A stretch of DNA of 64,000 nt from Alphaproteobacteria bacterium (GCA_016125405.1 WGLW01000034.1:1-64000); one strand, 5' to 3'. Shown: positions 25,922-35,544, counted from the first letter of the stretch. The notes: a model not told the origin generated them from the sequence alone. Program-made: numbers and translations.

Positions 25922-26553
25922 CACTCATCTCCCGTCATGGGCGCGCCGCCGAGAATCCGCGCCGCCTCGCGGATCACGGCCTCGCGCGGAATGCGATCTT
26001 CCTCGCCCAACATTTCGTCGATGGCGTAGCCCAGCTCGACGCCGATGCGCAGGCGGCGCCAGAGCACCGCACGTTTCACGTCCGGAAGCAGCGGGGCGTA
26101 AACTTCCATCATCGCATCGGTCACTTCGCGGTGGGATTCGACGCGGACATGCGCAAGCCGCGGCACCGCCCGCATCGCCCGTTCGATCCAGACGCCGCCA
26201 GGCTCCGACTCTGTCACCTTTGCGGTGGCGCGCATCAATTCCTCGACCGAGGCGGAAAGCGCCTTGAGGCCGCCGGCCTTGTGATTTTCAAGCCATCCGT
26301 AGAGCGCCTGGTTCTGCCGGTCCATCAGGCGCCGGCCCAGCGCTTCCAGGACAGCGTACTTGTCGGTGAAATACCGGTAGAGCGCGGCTGGCGAGACGCC
26401 TGCGCGAGTGGCGATCATATTGGTCGAAATGCGTTCAACGCCAACCTCGCCGAGAAGTTCTCCGGCAATGTCGAGCAGGCGTTCGCGCGTTTGCACGGCC
26501 CGATCCTGCCGGGGCAGCACCCGCTTTTGTTTCAAGGCGCGCTTCACCGCCAC
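25921..26553 (-). CDS. TetR/AcrR family transcriptional regulator
   Basis: A 210-residue repressor-type protein. Its N-terminal TetR HTH covers residues about 18-65 (RERLLDIAGELLGEVG, ISTNMIATRAGVSPAALYRYFTDKYAVLEAL); the C-terminal ligand domain resembles no specific subclass I can name. It lies inside the operon, three bases behind the MFS gene, and overlaps the lactone-oxidase-like gene, so it probably controls its own operon. The likely target is the divergent region at 29992-30146. Confidence 0.9.
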   Translation of the reverse strand: MAVKRALKQKRVLPRQDRAVQTRERLLDIAGELLGEVGVERISTNMIATRAGVSPAALYRYFTDKYAVLEALGRRLMDRQNQALYGWLENHKAGGLKALSASVEELMRATAKVTESEPGGVWIERAMRAVPRLAHVRVESHREVTDAMMEVYAPLLPDVKRAVLWRRLRIGVELGYAIDEMLGEEDRIPREAVIREAARILGGAPMTGDE

Positions 26554-26556
26554 AAG

Positions 26557-27735
26557 CTAGCCTCCCCTCGCCAGCGCGACACGCGCGCGCGTCTGGTGGA
26601 GGCCAATCGCGATCAGCACCGAAACAGCGAGACACGCGCCGCCGAAGGCGACCGCGCCGCGCGCGTCCTGGTCCGTCACCAGCATCGAAGCGAGCAGCGG
26701 TCCGAAGCTCCCGCCCAGCACCTGGGCCCCGCCGATCAGCACAGCCGCGCGGCGTGCGGGATCCGCTTCGATCACCATTGGCACGAGGAACGGCAGGGCG
26801 AAAAGCCACAGGAAGCCGAACCCGCCCGAAATCGCCAGGAAGATCGCCGGTCCGGGCAGGATAGCGAAACCGATGAGAAGCCCGACATTGATCAGCGCAC
26901 AAACGAGGATCGCCACGAGCCAGTTCACCTTGCCGGCGAGATAGGTGGCCGCCGATCCGCCAGCCACCTGACAGGCCAGCGAGATCGAAACTGCGAGCCC
27001 CGTGACGCCGGGATCATGACCCGACTGCTTGGACAGCGGCTCAGCATAGACCCAGACACCAATTGTGAAGGCGGAATAAAGGAAGGCGCCGGCAAGCGCG
27101 ATCCAGCCGCGCAAACCCGGCAGCGATGCGCTGCCGCTCTCCGACCGAGGCAGGTCGGCGTAGCTGTCAGGCATCAGGAAGGCGACGGCGGCCGTGACCA
27201 CGCAGAAGACGGCGAGGCCGTCAAACCCACCATCGGCGCCGAGCTTGGGAACCACCGCAAGCGACAGGAATGTAGCCAGAAGGAACTGCGCCAGCGTCTG
27301 CACCGTCAGATAGACGCCGGACCATCGCTCCGGCATCGGCGAGCGTGCGATCAGGGCGACGGTGATCCACATGAGGACGCCGCTGGGAATACCTGCGGCT
27401 GCGCGGATCAGCGTCACCATCTGCCCCTGCATCATAGGTGTCGCCGCATCGACGCCTGCAAGCAGTAGGGAGGCGAGCGCCGCGATGATCCGGAGGCGGG
27501 CCGGCTTGAGCAGCGCGCCGGAGAGGCCCGCCGCGAGCCCCATAGTCAGCAATTCGGCTGTCGCCGCCTGGCCCAGCTGCGCCGAGGAAATCCGGCCTTC
27601 GGCCTCCAGCGCGCCAAGCAGCAGCGGCTGCAGGCCGGCGATCATGATCGCCGTGACGCCAATGAACATGACAGCGGAGAACTGGACCCGCGTCGGCGCG
27701 GGCCCGATCCATGGGACAGGATTCGCTTCAGTCAT
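26557..27735 (-). CDS. MFS transporter
   Basis: A 392-residue inner-membrane carrier with about 12 hydrophobic segments, such as FIGVTAIMIAGLQPLLLGAL and AVFCVVTAAVAFLMP. It follows the TonB receptor by six bases and precedes TetR by three, so it probably carries the substrate delivered by the receptor across the inner membrane. Similarity is to the general MFS_1 family, and transport direction cannot be told from sequence. Confidence 0.85.
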   Translation of the reverse strand: MTEANPVPWIGPAPTRVQFSAVMFIGVTAIMIAGLQPLLLGALEAEGRISSAQLGQAATAELLTMGLAAGLSGALLKPARLRIIAALASLLLAGVDAATPMMQGQMVTLIRAAAGIPSGVLMWITVALIARSPMPERWSGVYLTVQTLAQFLLATFLSLAVVPKLGADGGFDGLAVFCVVTAAVAFLMPDSYADLPRSESGSASLPGLRGWIALAGAFLYSAFTIGVWVYAEPLSKQSGHDPGVTGLAVSISLACQVAGGSAATYLAGKVNWLVAILVCALINVGLLIGFAILPGPAIFLAISGGFGFLWLFALPFLVPMVIEADPARRAAVLIGGAQVLGGSFGPLLASMLVTDQDARGAVAFGGACLAVSVLIAIGLHQTRARVALARGG

Positions 27736-27741
27736 GCGACA

Positions 27742-29991
27742 TTAGTAGTTGAAGCGGGCGTAGACACCAGCCGTTTGCCTCGGACCCATGCTGAAGAGGT
27801 CAAATCCCAAGCCCTCGATGGGGATAATGTCCGAAATGTTGGTCTCGCCGAAAACATTTCGGCCCCATAAACCGAACTCGATGCGCCCGTCCGGCATCTT
27901 CCAGCCCGCACGGAGATCCACGAACGTGCGCTCCTGATCCGTCAGACGATCTGCGTTCGTCGTGTCGTAATAGACCTTGGACCGGTAGGACACGCTCGCC
28001 TGCGTATCGGCCGTGCCGCCGAACAGCGCCCAGTGGTATCGGGCGGATCCGTTTATTGTCGCGCGCGGAGCGTTGGGAAGATGATTGCCTGAATAGTCTG
28101 TCCCCGCTGAAGTAAAGTTGCGGTAGGTCGCCTCAAGGAAGGAGGTCGAGAGCGACAGATCGAGCCCGTCGATCGGCGAGGATGACAACTCGGCCTCAAG
28201 CCCCTGAACCTTGGCGTTGGAGGCGTTGGTGAAATTCTGGACCGTCAGGTTCGTGTTGGGATCAACCACCAGCGTATAGACCTGCAGATTCTGGTAGTCG
28301 TAGTAAAACGCCGAGACGTTGGCGGTGAGCAGCCGGCCCAGAAGCTCCGTCTTTGCGCCAACCTCGTAGGCGTTCACGACTTCATCGTCATAGGGCTTGA
28401 GCGAGGAGGCGTCTGTCGTCTGGCCGCCGAAGAAACCGCCGCTCTTGTAGCCGCGGTTATAGCTTGCATAGACGTTCGCATAGTCTGTCAGCTTGTAGGC
28501 GACGCTCACCTTTCCGGACAGCGAACTGAAATTCTTGCTCGCGTCGTCGGTCAGAATGGTGTCGAGGGTCGGCCCGCCAACGTCGCTGGCGTAAAGACTG
28601 TTGTAGTGGAAGTCCTTGCTGTCGACCGAATAACGCAGGCCGAGGGTGGCCGTAAGGCGCTCGGTCACCTTGTAGTCGACTTGTCCAAAGGCTGCGTAGC
28701 TGTCGGTCTTTTGCGTGAACGGCCAGGAAAACACGCCAATGCCCTGGGGTTCATCGACCGCCTGGACGCCGGAGTTCGCAAGGCGGAACACGTCGTAATA
28801 GGAATTCGAACTCAGGTCGTCGTGCGAATAATAGAGGCCCGCAACCCAGTTGAGCGTATTGTCGCCGTTGGACTGCAACCGCAATTCCTCGCTGCCGGCC
28901 CATTGCTTGGCGCGATAGCGCGCGGTCAGCACATCGTTCGGCCCCGCATCCGTGTCTTCAAGGTCGTCGCGGTCTGCATGGTCATAGCCCGTGACCGAGA
29001 CCAGCGACATACCCCCGAGCGTCCAGGTCAATGTGCCTGATGCGCCATAGGTCTCGACCTTGTCCTTGCCTTCAAGGTGATAATCGCCCTGGTAGAGATT
29101 GGTGCTGGTGTTGGCGTAGCCGGCCGCATCCGTGCACTCACCGGACGTGTAGTAGGCCGGCGCGCATAAGCCGTCCGGTCCGGTCGCCTGCGCCGTCGCC
29201 GGAAACAGGGAGCGGTTGTAAGCCCAGATCGAGCCGCCGTTGGACCGGCCATAGCGCACCTGGAAGAGCCCTTCGAACGTTTCGCTTGGCGTCCAGTCAA
29301 GCGTGACGCGGCCGCTGCCGCGGTCCGTATCGTTGCCCCGGTTTCCGGTGAGGCGATTGAGCGTGTAGCCGTCATTCCGCACATAAACACCGGCCGCGCG
29401 GATCGCCAGAACGCCCGGAACAACCGGGCCGCCGACGCCGCCCTCCACCGTCACGCCATTGTAGGATCCGTATTCGACCGAAGCATCGGCCTCGAACTTG
29501 TCTCCCGGCTTGCGGCTAATCAGGTTGATGGCGCCGCCTGTTGTGTTGCGGCCGTAGAGCGTGCCCTGCGGGCCCCGCAAAACCTCGACGCGCTCCAGAT
29601 CAAAGAACTGGCCCATCTGGGCGAGGGGCGAACCGATGTAGACGCCGTCGCTATAGACTGCGACGGCGCTTGCCGTGTTGGGATTGAAATCGTTGAGGCC
29701 GATGCCGCGTATGAATATTTTGGGGTTTGCCGCGTTGTCATCGGTCTTGACCTGAAGACCCGGCGCCATCGCGTTGAGGTCGAGAACGTTTGTGACGTGC
29801 TGGTCCTTGAGCGTCTCGCCGGTCAGCGCGGTGATCGCAATTGGAACATCCTGGATGTCCTCGGACCGCTTCTGGGCCGTGACGATGATGACATCCGTCT
29901 TGGCGGCGTCCTGAGCGAGGGCCTCCCAGGGAAAGACAAGAACAGCCCCCGTCGCCAGCAACAGCGCCTTCAGCGTCCTCAGCGTCCTCAT
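27742..29991 (-). CDS. TonB-dependent outer-membrane receptor
   Basis: A 749-residue receptor. Residues 1-26 are a signal peptide ending ALAQD. The TonB-box region is DVIIVTAQKRSEDIQDVPI; the plug runs to about 170 (IFIRGIGLNDFN, RVEVLRGPQGTLYGRNTTGGAINLI split over that region); a 22-strand barrel follows, ending in an aromatic residue (RFNY). It belongs to the large sphingomonad/caulobacter-type TBDR group that imports diverse organics, not only siderophores. GGGAGG lies five bases before the ATG. It is first in an operon with MFS, TetR, lactone-oxidase-like and D-threonine-aldolase-like genes. Confidence 0.93.
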   Translation of the reverse strand: MRTLRTLKALLLATGAVLVFPWEALAQDAAKTDVIIVTAQKRSEDIQDVPIAITALTGETLKDQHVTNVLDLNAMAPGLQVKTDDNAANPKIFIRGIGLNDFNPNTASAVAVYSDGVYIGSPLAQMGQFFDLERVEVLRGPQGTLYGRNTTGGAINLISRKPGDKFEADASVEYGSYNGVTVEGGVGGPVVPGVLAIRAAGVYVRNDGYTLNRLTGNRGNDTDRGSGRVTLDWTPSETFEGLFQVRYGRSNGGSIWAYNRSLFPATAQATGPDGLCAPAYYTSGECTDAAGYANTSTNLYQGDYHLEGKDKVETYGASGTLTWTLGGMSLVSVTGYDHADRDDLEDTDAGPNDVLTARYRAKQWAGSEELRLQSNGDNTLNWVAGLYYSHDDLSSNSYYDVFRLANSGVQAVDEPQGIGVFSWPFTQKTDSYAAFGQVDYKVTERLTATLGLRYSVDSKDFHYNSLYASDVGGPTLDTILTDDASKNFSSLSGKVSVAYKLTDYANVYASYNRGYKSGGFFGGQTTDASSLKPYDDEVVNAYEVGAKTELLGRLLTANVSAFYYDYQNLQVYTLVVDPNTNLTVQNFTNASNAKVQGLEAELSSSPIDGLDLSLSTSFLEATYRNFTSAGTDYSGNHLPNAPRATINGSARYHWALFGGTADTQASVSYRSKVYYDTTNADRLTDQERTFVDLRAGWKMPDGRIEFGLWGRNVFGETNISDIIPIEGLGFDLFSMGPRQTAGVYARFNY

Positions 29992-30146
29992 GGCATCCTC
30001 CCACCCGAGACCTAGATAAGCTAGTCATAGCTCTCTTTTTTCGGCAAGCGGAATTTGACGAGGAGATCGCAACTCGGTCCGGCCGCCTGCGGGTGCTGCG
30101 AAACGCATCGCTTTTGGGGGCCGCGCCGCCATGCTACGTGCCCTCC

Positions 30147-31670
30147 ATGTTCGATCTGATCGTCATCGGGGCGGGAAGCAGCGGCTGTGCGCTCGCCGCG
30201 CGCGCCTCCGAAGACCCGAACCGTCACGTGCTTCTGGTCGAAGCCGGGCCGGATTACAGCGATCTCCGGTCAACGCCTTTCGACCTCGTCAACAGCCACA
30301 ACAATTCCTACTCGGCGCACGACTGGGGCCTGTCCTATCTGCCGACTGCGGGCAGGGACGTGCGCTTCCCACGCGGCCGCGTGACCGGCGGGTCCAGCGC
30401 GGTGAACACCACGATCGCGTTGCGCGGCGTTCCCGAAGATTTTGCCGAGTGGGCCGCGACGGGACTTCCCGAATGGAACTGGGAAGGCGTGCTGCCCGCC
30501 TACCGCCGGCTGGAGCGCGACCTCGACTTCGGCGAACGCGCCTGGCATGGCGATGCGGGACCCATCCCGATCCGCCGTTATCCCGCCTCCGAGATGACGC
30601 TGCCGCATCTCGCCTTCTTCGAGGCGGCGAAGGCGCTTGGCTATCCCGAGTGCGCCGACGCCAACGAGCCCGAAGGATGGGGCGCAAGCCCCCAACCCAT
30701 GAACAAGCTCGGCCGCCTCAGGGTGTCGTGCGCGGTGGGCTACTTAGCTCCGGCGCGCATCCGGCCCAATCTGGACATCCGCCCGGAGACGCTGGTGACC
30801 CGGCTGATCATCGAGAATGGACGCTGCACCGCCGTTGAAGTCCGCAACCGAACCGGCGCCATCGAGATCATTCGCGCGCGGCTGATCGTTCTTGCGGCCG
30901 GCGCGATCATGTCACCCGCCATCCTGATGCGATCCGGCCTTGGCCCACGCGCCCAACTGGAGGCGCACGGCGTCGAGGTGCACCGCGACATCCCCGGCGT
31001 CGGCCAGAATCTGAGCGACCACCCCGCCCTCTCCGTGACGATGCGCCCGAAAGACCCGGCAATGATCGATCACGACGCGCCGATCATCCAGTCGATCCTT
31101 CGCTACACAGCGCCCGGTTCGGACAAGCGCTGCGACCTTCAGATAGAGATGCTGAGTTTCACGGGCCGCCGCGACGAGCCGCAGTTCGGCATAGCAGGGG
31201 TGGTCGAGTACCAGCATGGCCGGGGCGAACTCAGGCTGGCGTCGGCGGATCCGGATGCGGCGCCAGTTATCGACATGCATTTCTGCGAGGATGATCGCGA
31301 CCTTGAGCGCCTTGTCGCCTGCTACCGCGACGTTCTCGATTTCGCCCGCCAGCCCGCCATCGCCGATCTGGCTGAAGACATTGTCTTCCCGCGCGGGGGC
31401 TCCCCGACCGACGAGCGGATCGCCGGTCTTTGCCGCCGATTCGCCGGCAGCGGCTATCACCCCTGCGGCACGGCGAAGATGGGGCCCGCGTCCGACCCGA
31501 TGGCGGTTGTCGACCAGCAAGGGCTTTGCCACGGCGTCGACGGCCTCGTGGTCGCCGACGCCTCGATCATGCCGGCTGTCCCCCGCGCCAACACCAACCT
31601 CACCGCCATCATGATCGGCGAAAAGATTGGCGAATGGCTCAGAACCCGCCCGGCCCTCTATGGCCTTTGA
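30147..31670 (+). CDS. GMC-family FAD oxidoreductase (choline/alcohol dehydrogenase-like)
   Basis: GMC enzymes oxidise primary alcohols with FAD. The 507-residue protein has the N-terminal FAD fold LIVIGAGSSGCALAARASED and LLVEAGPD, GMC signature 1 near residue 80 (PRGRVTGGSSAVNT), signature 2 near 250 (LAAGAIMSPAILMRSGLGP), and a C-terminal catalytic region with SGYHPCGTAKMG and AVPRANTNLTAIMIGE, which contain the His/Asn active-site positions. ATG 30147 starts at the fold. It is divergent from the TonB-receptor operon and 26 bases upstream of the deacylase gene. The substrate may be an alcohol on the same imported compound. Confidence 0.9.
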   Translation: MFDLIVIGAGSSGCALAARASEDPNRHVLLVEAGPDYSDLRSTPFDLVNSHNNSYSAHDWGLSYLPTAGRDVRFPRGRVTGGSSAVNTTIALRGVPEDFAEWAATGLPEWNWEGVLPAYRRLERDLDFGERAWHGDAGPIPIRRYPASEMTLPHLAFFEAAKALGYPECADANEPEGWGASPQPMNKLGRLRVSCAVGYLAPARIRPNLDIRPETLVTRLIIENGRCTAVEVRNRTGAIEIIRARLIVLAAGAIMSPAILMRSGLGPRAQLEAHGVEVHRDIPGVGQNLSDHPALSVTMRPKDPAMIDHDAPIIQSILRYTAPGSDKRCDLQIEMLSFTGRRDEPQFGIAGVVEYQHGRGELRLASADPDAAPVIDMHFCEDDRDLERLVACYRDVLDFARQPAIADLAEDIVFPRGGSPTDERIAGLCRRFAGSGYHPCGTAKMGPASDPMAVVDQQGLCHGVDGLVVADASIMPAVPRANTNLTAIMIGEKIGEWLRTRPALYGL

Positions 31671-31696
31671 TCCGGCAGAGAAGCAGACTGGCGCCC

Positions 31697-33193
31697 ATGG
31701 CGATTGACCTGATCATCCGGAACGCCCGCATCCTCGACGGCCTGGGCAATCCCGCCTTCGAGGGCGATGTCGAGGTGGACGAGGGCCGGATCCGCACAGT
31801 GGGCGCGGCAAGCAGCGAGGCGCGCACCGAAGTGGACGCCGGCGGCCTTCACCTTTCGCCGGGCTTCATCGACGTGCACAGCCACGATGACGGCGCCTTC
31901 ATCCGCTACCCGGACATGGGCTTCAAACTGGCGCAGGGCGTCACGACCTGCGTCTGCGGAAATTGCGGATTCAGCGCCATCCCCGCAACGCCTGGCGAAG
32001 ATCCCGGGCCAGCCAGCGGCGGCATCATCACAGGCGCGCAGGGCGCCTTCGCCGACCTCGAAGGCTATTTCAACGCCGTCTACGCCAAACGGCCCGCGAT
32101 CAACGCCATCATGCTGGTCGGCCACAACACGGTGCGCGCCCAGGTCATGGGCATGGAAAACCGTGCGCCGACGAAAGACGAGCGCGCCGCCATGCGCGGC
32201 AAGGTGGCAAAGGCGATGGAACAGGGCGCCTGCGGCTTTTCCACCGGACTGATCTATCGTCCGGGCCGCTGGAGCGAGACCGAAGAAGTGATCGAACTCG
32301 CGCAAGAGGCCAAAGCCTTTGACGCCCTCTACACCACGCACATGCGCAACGAGGGCGACCGCCTGCTCGAAGCGGTTGAGGAAACCCTGACGATCGCGCG
32401 CAACGCTGGCGTGCGCGCGCACATCTCGCACCACAAGGCGGCGGGCAAGGCCAACTGGGGCAAGGTGCGCCAGTCGCTCGATCTTGTGGACGCAGCCAAG
32501 GCCGCCGGACAGACGGTGACGCTTGACATCTATCCCTACACGGCCGGCAGCGGGCGAATGATCGAATACTTCCGGCTCGACGCCATCGACCGCAGCTTCG
32601 CGGAAACCATCCGCATCGCCAATTGCCCCGCCTTCCGCGAATTCGAGGGCCGGATGCTTTCAGACATCGCCGTCGAGCGGGCCGAAGACATCGCCGACAC
32701 CGTTCGTCTTATCCTTACGGCGCCCAAGGGCGACCGCACGATCTGCATCCACTTCATCATCGATGAAGCCGACATCGAGACCAATCTTCGTTATCCCGGC
32801 ATGATGGTCGGCTCGGACGGCATCCCCACGCTGAATGGCAAGCCGCATCCGCGCCTGTTCGGAACCTTCCCGCGAGTGCTGGGCGAATACGTCCGCAAGC
32901 GCGGTGTGCTAAGCCTCGAGGAAGCCGTCGCGCGAATGACCTCCGTCTCGGCCGACACCTTCGGCCTGAAGGAGCGCGGCCGCATCGCGGAGGGCTATCA
33001 CGCCGATCTCGTCCTGTTCGATCCGGGCGTCATCATCGACGCCGCCACATATGACAATCCCAAGCAGACGCCGCCGGGCGTCTCGCTGGTTGTCGTCAAC
33101 GGCCAGATCGCGCTGCGCGACGGCGTCGCCACCAACGCCGGGTCCGGACAGATGCTGCGCTACCGCCGCCACGCCTACGCCGCTTCAGCCTGA
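31697..33193 (+). CDS. N-acyl-D-amino-acid deacylase-like amidohydrolase
   Basis: A 498-residue amidohydrolase of the D-aminoacylase/dihydroorotase type. It shows PGFIDVHSHDDGAF (metal motif HxH near residue 62), CVCGNCGFS (the Cys metal ligand seen in D-aminoacylases), GHNTVRAQVMG, FSTGLIYRPG, THMRNEGDRLLEAVEE, HISHHKA and GSDGIP near residue 375. These enzymes release D-amino acids from N-acyl forms in the cytosol. Together with the D-threonine-aldolase-like enzyme across the divergent promoter, the locus could process N-acyl-D-amino compounds. It converges on, and overlaps by 19 bases, the next minus-strand gene. Confidence 0.85.
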   Translation: MAIDLIIRNARILDGLGNPAFEGDVEVDEGRIRTVGAASSEARTEVDAGGLHLSPGFIDVHSHDDGAFIRYPDMGFKLAQGVTTCVCGNCGFSAIPATPGEDPGPASGGIITGAQGAFADLEGYFNAVYAKRPAINAIMLVGHNTVRAQVMGMENRAPTKDERAAMRGKVAKAMEQGACGFSTGLIYRPGRWSETEEVIELAQEAKAFDALYTTHMRNEGDRLLEAVEETLTIARNAGVRAHISHHKAAGKANWGKVRQSLDLVDAAKAAGQTVTLDIYPYTAGSGRMIEYFRLDAIDRSFAETIRIANCPAFREFEGRMLSDIAVERAEDIADTVRLILTAPKGDRTICIHFIIDEADIETNLRYPGMMVGSDGIPTLNGKPHPRLFGTFPRVLGEYVRKRGVLSLEEAVARMTSVSADTFGLKERGRIAEGYHADLVLFDPGVIIDAATYDNPKQTPPGVSLVVVNGQIALRDGVATNAGSGQMLRYRRHAYAASA

Positions 33194-33567
33194 GGCCGGG
33201 AGAGCAGGGTTCGACCCGCCGCCAGCACGACCAGCAGGACGACCTCGATCGCCGCGGGCTGGATCATGCTCTGCTCGAATCCGTTTACGACGACGGTCAC
33301 GATGCGACCCGCCAGCGCGAGACAGATCAGCAGCAGCGGCGCCGTCAGCAATCGCGCGCGGTCCCGAATGGCCGCGTAAAGCGCCAGCGCGCCAGCGCCG
33401 CCAAAGAAGCCGCCCAGATCGGCGCGCAGCGTCGCAAGGCCAAGACCGCCCTCGCCGGTCAGACCCAGCCGCTCAGCGGGCGCCGCCGGATTGGCCCAGA
33501 AAGCGAGGGCGACAATGATCGCCAGCACGCCCGCCACGCCCACAAGTCCCCGAACCGCCCACTTCAT
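33175..33567 (-). CDS. Small membrane protein, DUF4345-like
   Basis: 130 residues with four predicted hydrophobic helices (for example VGVAGVLAIIVALAFW and LLICLALAGRIVTVVV). The pattern ADLGGFFGGAGALALYAAIRDR then LAGRI resembles DUF4345-type proteins of unknown function. It is divergent from sulfatase 1 and shares its operator-bearing promoter region (33568-33654). A protein of similar build lies at 38293-38730, so the pair brackets the sulfatases. Confidence 0.65.
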   Translation of the reverse strand: MKWAVRGLVGVAGVLAIIVALAFWANPAAPAERLGLTGEGGLGLATLRADLGGFFGGAGALALYAAIRDRARLLTAPLLLICLALAGRIVTVVVNGFEQSMIQPAAIEVVLLVVLAAGRTLLSRPQAEAA

Positions 33568-33580
33568 CTCGTCCTCCAGT

Positions 33581-33607
33581 TATTGACATTCATTATGCCA
33601 TAATATC
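33581..33607. promoter_or_regulatory. Shared operator/promoter motif, copy A
   Basis: TATTGACA (33581-33588), 7 bases, TGCCA (33596-33600), then the -10-like TAATAT (33601-33606). It lies between the divergent DUF4345-like gene and sulfatase 1. The same layout recurs at 35471 and 42038, which suggests one regulator, perhaps the TetR at 38727. The AT-rich sequence stands out from its GC-rich surroundings. Confidence 0.55.
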
Positions 33608-33654
33608 TTTCCTCGTCGAGGCGGACGAAAACTCCGCCAGCCGAGGAGGCGAGC

Positions 33655-35460
33655 ATGGGCAAGGGCGTCCTCAACCTCGTTGCGCCGCGCGCACTTGGCG
33701 CCGTTGCGGCAGGCCTGGCGCTGCTGGGCTCGGCCCGGGCCGATCCTCCGCCAGCAAATCACCGGCCCAACGTCGTTCTGATCCTGGTGGACGACGCCGC
33801 CTTCATGGATTTCGGCGCCTATGGCGGCGAGGCGCACACGCCAAACATCGACAGGCTGGCGGGACAGGGCGTGCTCTTCACCGACTATCACACCTCGCCA
33901 CTCTGTTCGCCCTCGCGCGCCATGCTGCTGACCGGCGTCGACAATCACAGGACCGGCGTCTCGACGATCGAGGAGGTCATCCCGCCGGAACAGCGCGGCA
34001 AGCCGGGCTACACACTGCATTTCGAACCGGGCGTCGTCACCATCGCCTCGCGCCTCAAGGCTGCGGGCTATCGCACCTACATGGCTGGCAAATGGCATCT
34101 CGGGCACGGGCCCGGCGACCTGCCGGACGCGCACGGCTTCGACCACTCGCTGGCGCTGGACGCCTCGGGCGCCGACAACTGGCAGCAAAAGCCCTACATG
34201 CCGTACTACGACAGCGCGCCATGGTTCGAGGACGGCAAGCCGACCAGACTGCCGGACGACTTCTATTCCTCCACCCTGCTGGTGGACCGCATGATCGGCT
34301 ACCTGCAGGCAGGCAAGGACAGCGGTCAGCCGTTTTTCGCCTACCTTCCCTTTCAGGCTGTCCACATTCCTGTGCAGGCGCCGAAGGAATACTCCGACCA
34401 CTATGCCGGACGGTTCGATGCGGGCTGGGATGTTCTTCGGCGCGACCGCTGGGAGCGTGCGCAGAAACTTGGGCTCATCCCCGAAAGCGCGCCGCTCGGC
34501 CCAATGCCGAAGGGCTCTCGACCATGGAGTTCACTGAGCCCAGAAGACCAGAAGATCTATGCGCGCAGCATGGAGGTCTATGCCGGGATGATGGAGGCGA
34601 TGGATCACGAGATCGGCCGGCTGATCGGCTATCTTGAGGCGCAGGGCCAGTTCGCCGACACCGTCTTCATCATCGCGTCCGACAACGGCCCGGAACCCAG
34701 CGATCCGGTCCACGCGCAAGGCATGGACCTCTGGATGGGCCTGCACGGTTATGACTGGAAGCTGGACGACCTCGGCCTCAAGGGCAGTCTCAACTATATC
34801 GGGCCGGAATGGGCCGGGGCGGCCGCCTCGCCCGGCATACTGTTCAAATTCTACACGGCGGAGGGCGGCGTTCATGCGCCGCTGATCGTGTCCGGTCCCG
34901 GGATCGCCGCGGGCGCGCGGACGGCGGCGCAGGCGTTCGTCACGGATGTCGCGCCCACCATTCTCGATTTGACCGGCGTTCCCGACACCCATGCGCCCGG
35001 TGGCATCCCGATGTGGGGACGCAGCCTGGCGCCGGTGCTGGACGGGCAGGCCAACACGGTCCACGGGCCCGACGATCCGGTCGGCTTCGAGGTCTCCGGC
35101 AACGCCTCGCTGTTCAGGGGCGACTACAAGCTGGTGCGCGACATGCCGCCTTACGGCGATGGACAATGGCGCCTGTTCAATCTTGCCGCTGACCCAGGCG
35201 AAACCAGCGATCTGGCGGCCTCGCGACCGGATCTCTTCACGGAGATGAAACGCGACTACGCGGCCTACGCCAAAAAGGCCGGTGTGCTGGAGCTGCCGGA
35301 GGGCTACGACGTCCAGCAGCAGATCGTGAAAAACGCCATCGGCAAGCAGGTGCGGCGCTATGGGGGCGGTCTCGCGGCGGCCGGCGCAGCGATTGTCCTG
35401 GTTCTGGCGGCCGGCCTCTGGCTCGTGCTGCGTCGCCGGGGCAAGCGCAGCACGTCTTGA
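33655..35460 (+). CDS. Formylglycine-dependent sulfatase, exported, with C-terminal membrane anchor
   Basis: A 601-residue type I sulfatase that hydrolyses sulfate esters. A signal peptide covers residues about 1-29 (LGSARAD). The catalytic fold starts with NVVLILVDDAAFMDFGAYG (metal Asps). The key motif SPLCSPSRAMLLTG has Cys84, the residue converted to formylglycine. GYRTYMAGKWHLG (signature 2) and IIASDNGPEPSD (metal site) follow. A C-terminal helix, GLAAAGAAIVLVLAAGLWLVL, with a basic end anchors it in the inner membrane, leaving the catalytic part in the periplasm. A candidate operator lies just upstream. A formylglycine-generating enzyme in the same cluster (42113) could activate it. 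Confidence 0.92.
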   Translation: MGKGVLNLVAPRALGAVAAGLALLGSARADPPPANHRPNVVLILVDDAAFMDFGAYGGEAHTPNIDRLAGQGVLFTDYHTSPLCSPSRAMLLTGVDNHRTGVSTIEEVIPPEQRGKPGYTLHFEPGVVTIASRLKAAGYRTYMAGKWHLGHGPGDLPDAHGFDHSLALDASGADNWQQKPYMPYYDSAPWFEDGKPTRLPDDFYSSTLLVDRMIGYLQAGKDSGQPFFAYLPFQAVHIPVQAPKEYSDHYAGRFDAGWDVLRRDRWERAQKLGLIPESAPLGPMPKGSRPWSSLSPEDQKIYARSMEVYAGMMEAMDHEIGRLIGYLEAQGQFADTVFIIASDNGPEPSDPVHAQGMDLWMGLHGYDWKLDDLGLKGSLNYIGPEWAGAAASPGILFKFYTAEGGVHAPLIVSGPGIAAGARTAAQAFVTDVAPTILDLTGVPDTHAPGGIPMWGRSLAPVLDGQANTVHGPDDPVGFEVSGNASLFRGDYKLVRDMPPYGDGQWRLFNLAADPGETSDLAASRPDLFTEMKRDYAAYAKKAGVLELPEGYDVQQQIVKNAIGKQVRRYGGGLAAAGAAIVLVLAAGLWLVLRRRGKRSTS

Positions 35461-35470
35461 CGGTTCATAG

Positions 35471-35498
35471 TATTGTCAGTGATAGTGTCATTATAATC
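35471..35498. promoter_or_regulatory. Shared operator/promoter motif, copy B
   Basis: TATTGTCA (35471-35478), 7 bases, TGTCA (35486-35490), then TTATAATC (35491-35498) with a perfect TATAAT at 35492-35497. It starts 10 bases behind the sulfatase 1 stop and 47-74 bases before the GST-like gene. Its layout equals copies A and C. Confidence 0.55.
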
Positions 35499-35544
35499 CC
35501 GAACGGGAGTCGGACGCCGGCGAGACCGGCGGCGGGAGGAATAC

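Noticed and set aside
25912-27468. A 518-residue plus-strand frame across the TetR and MFS genes
   Set aside because: Its His/Arg/Gln-rich product matches nothing, and both minus-strand genes have clear families.
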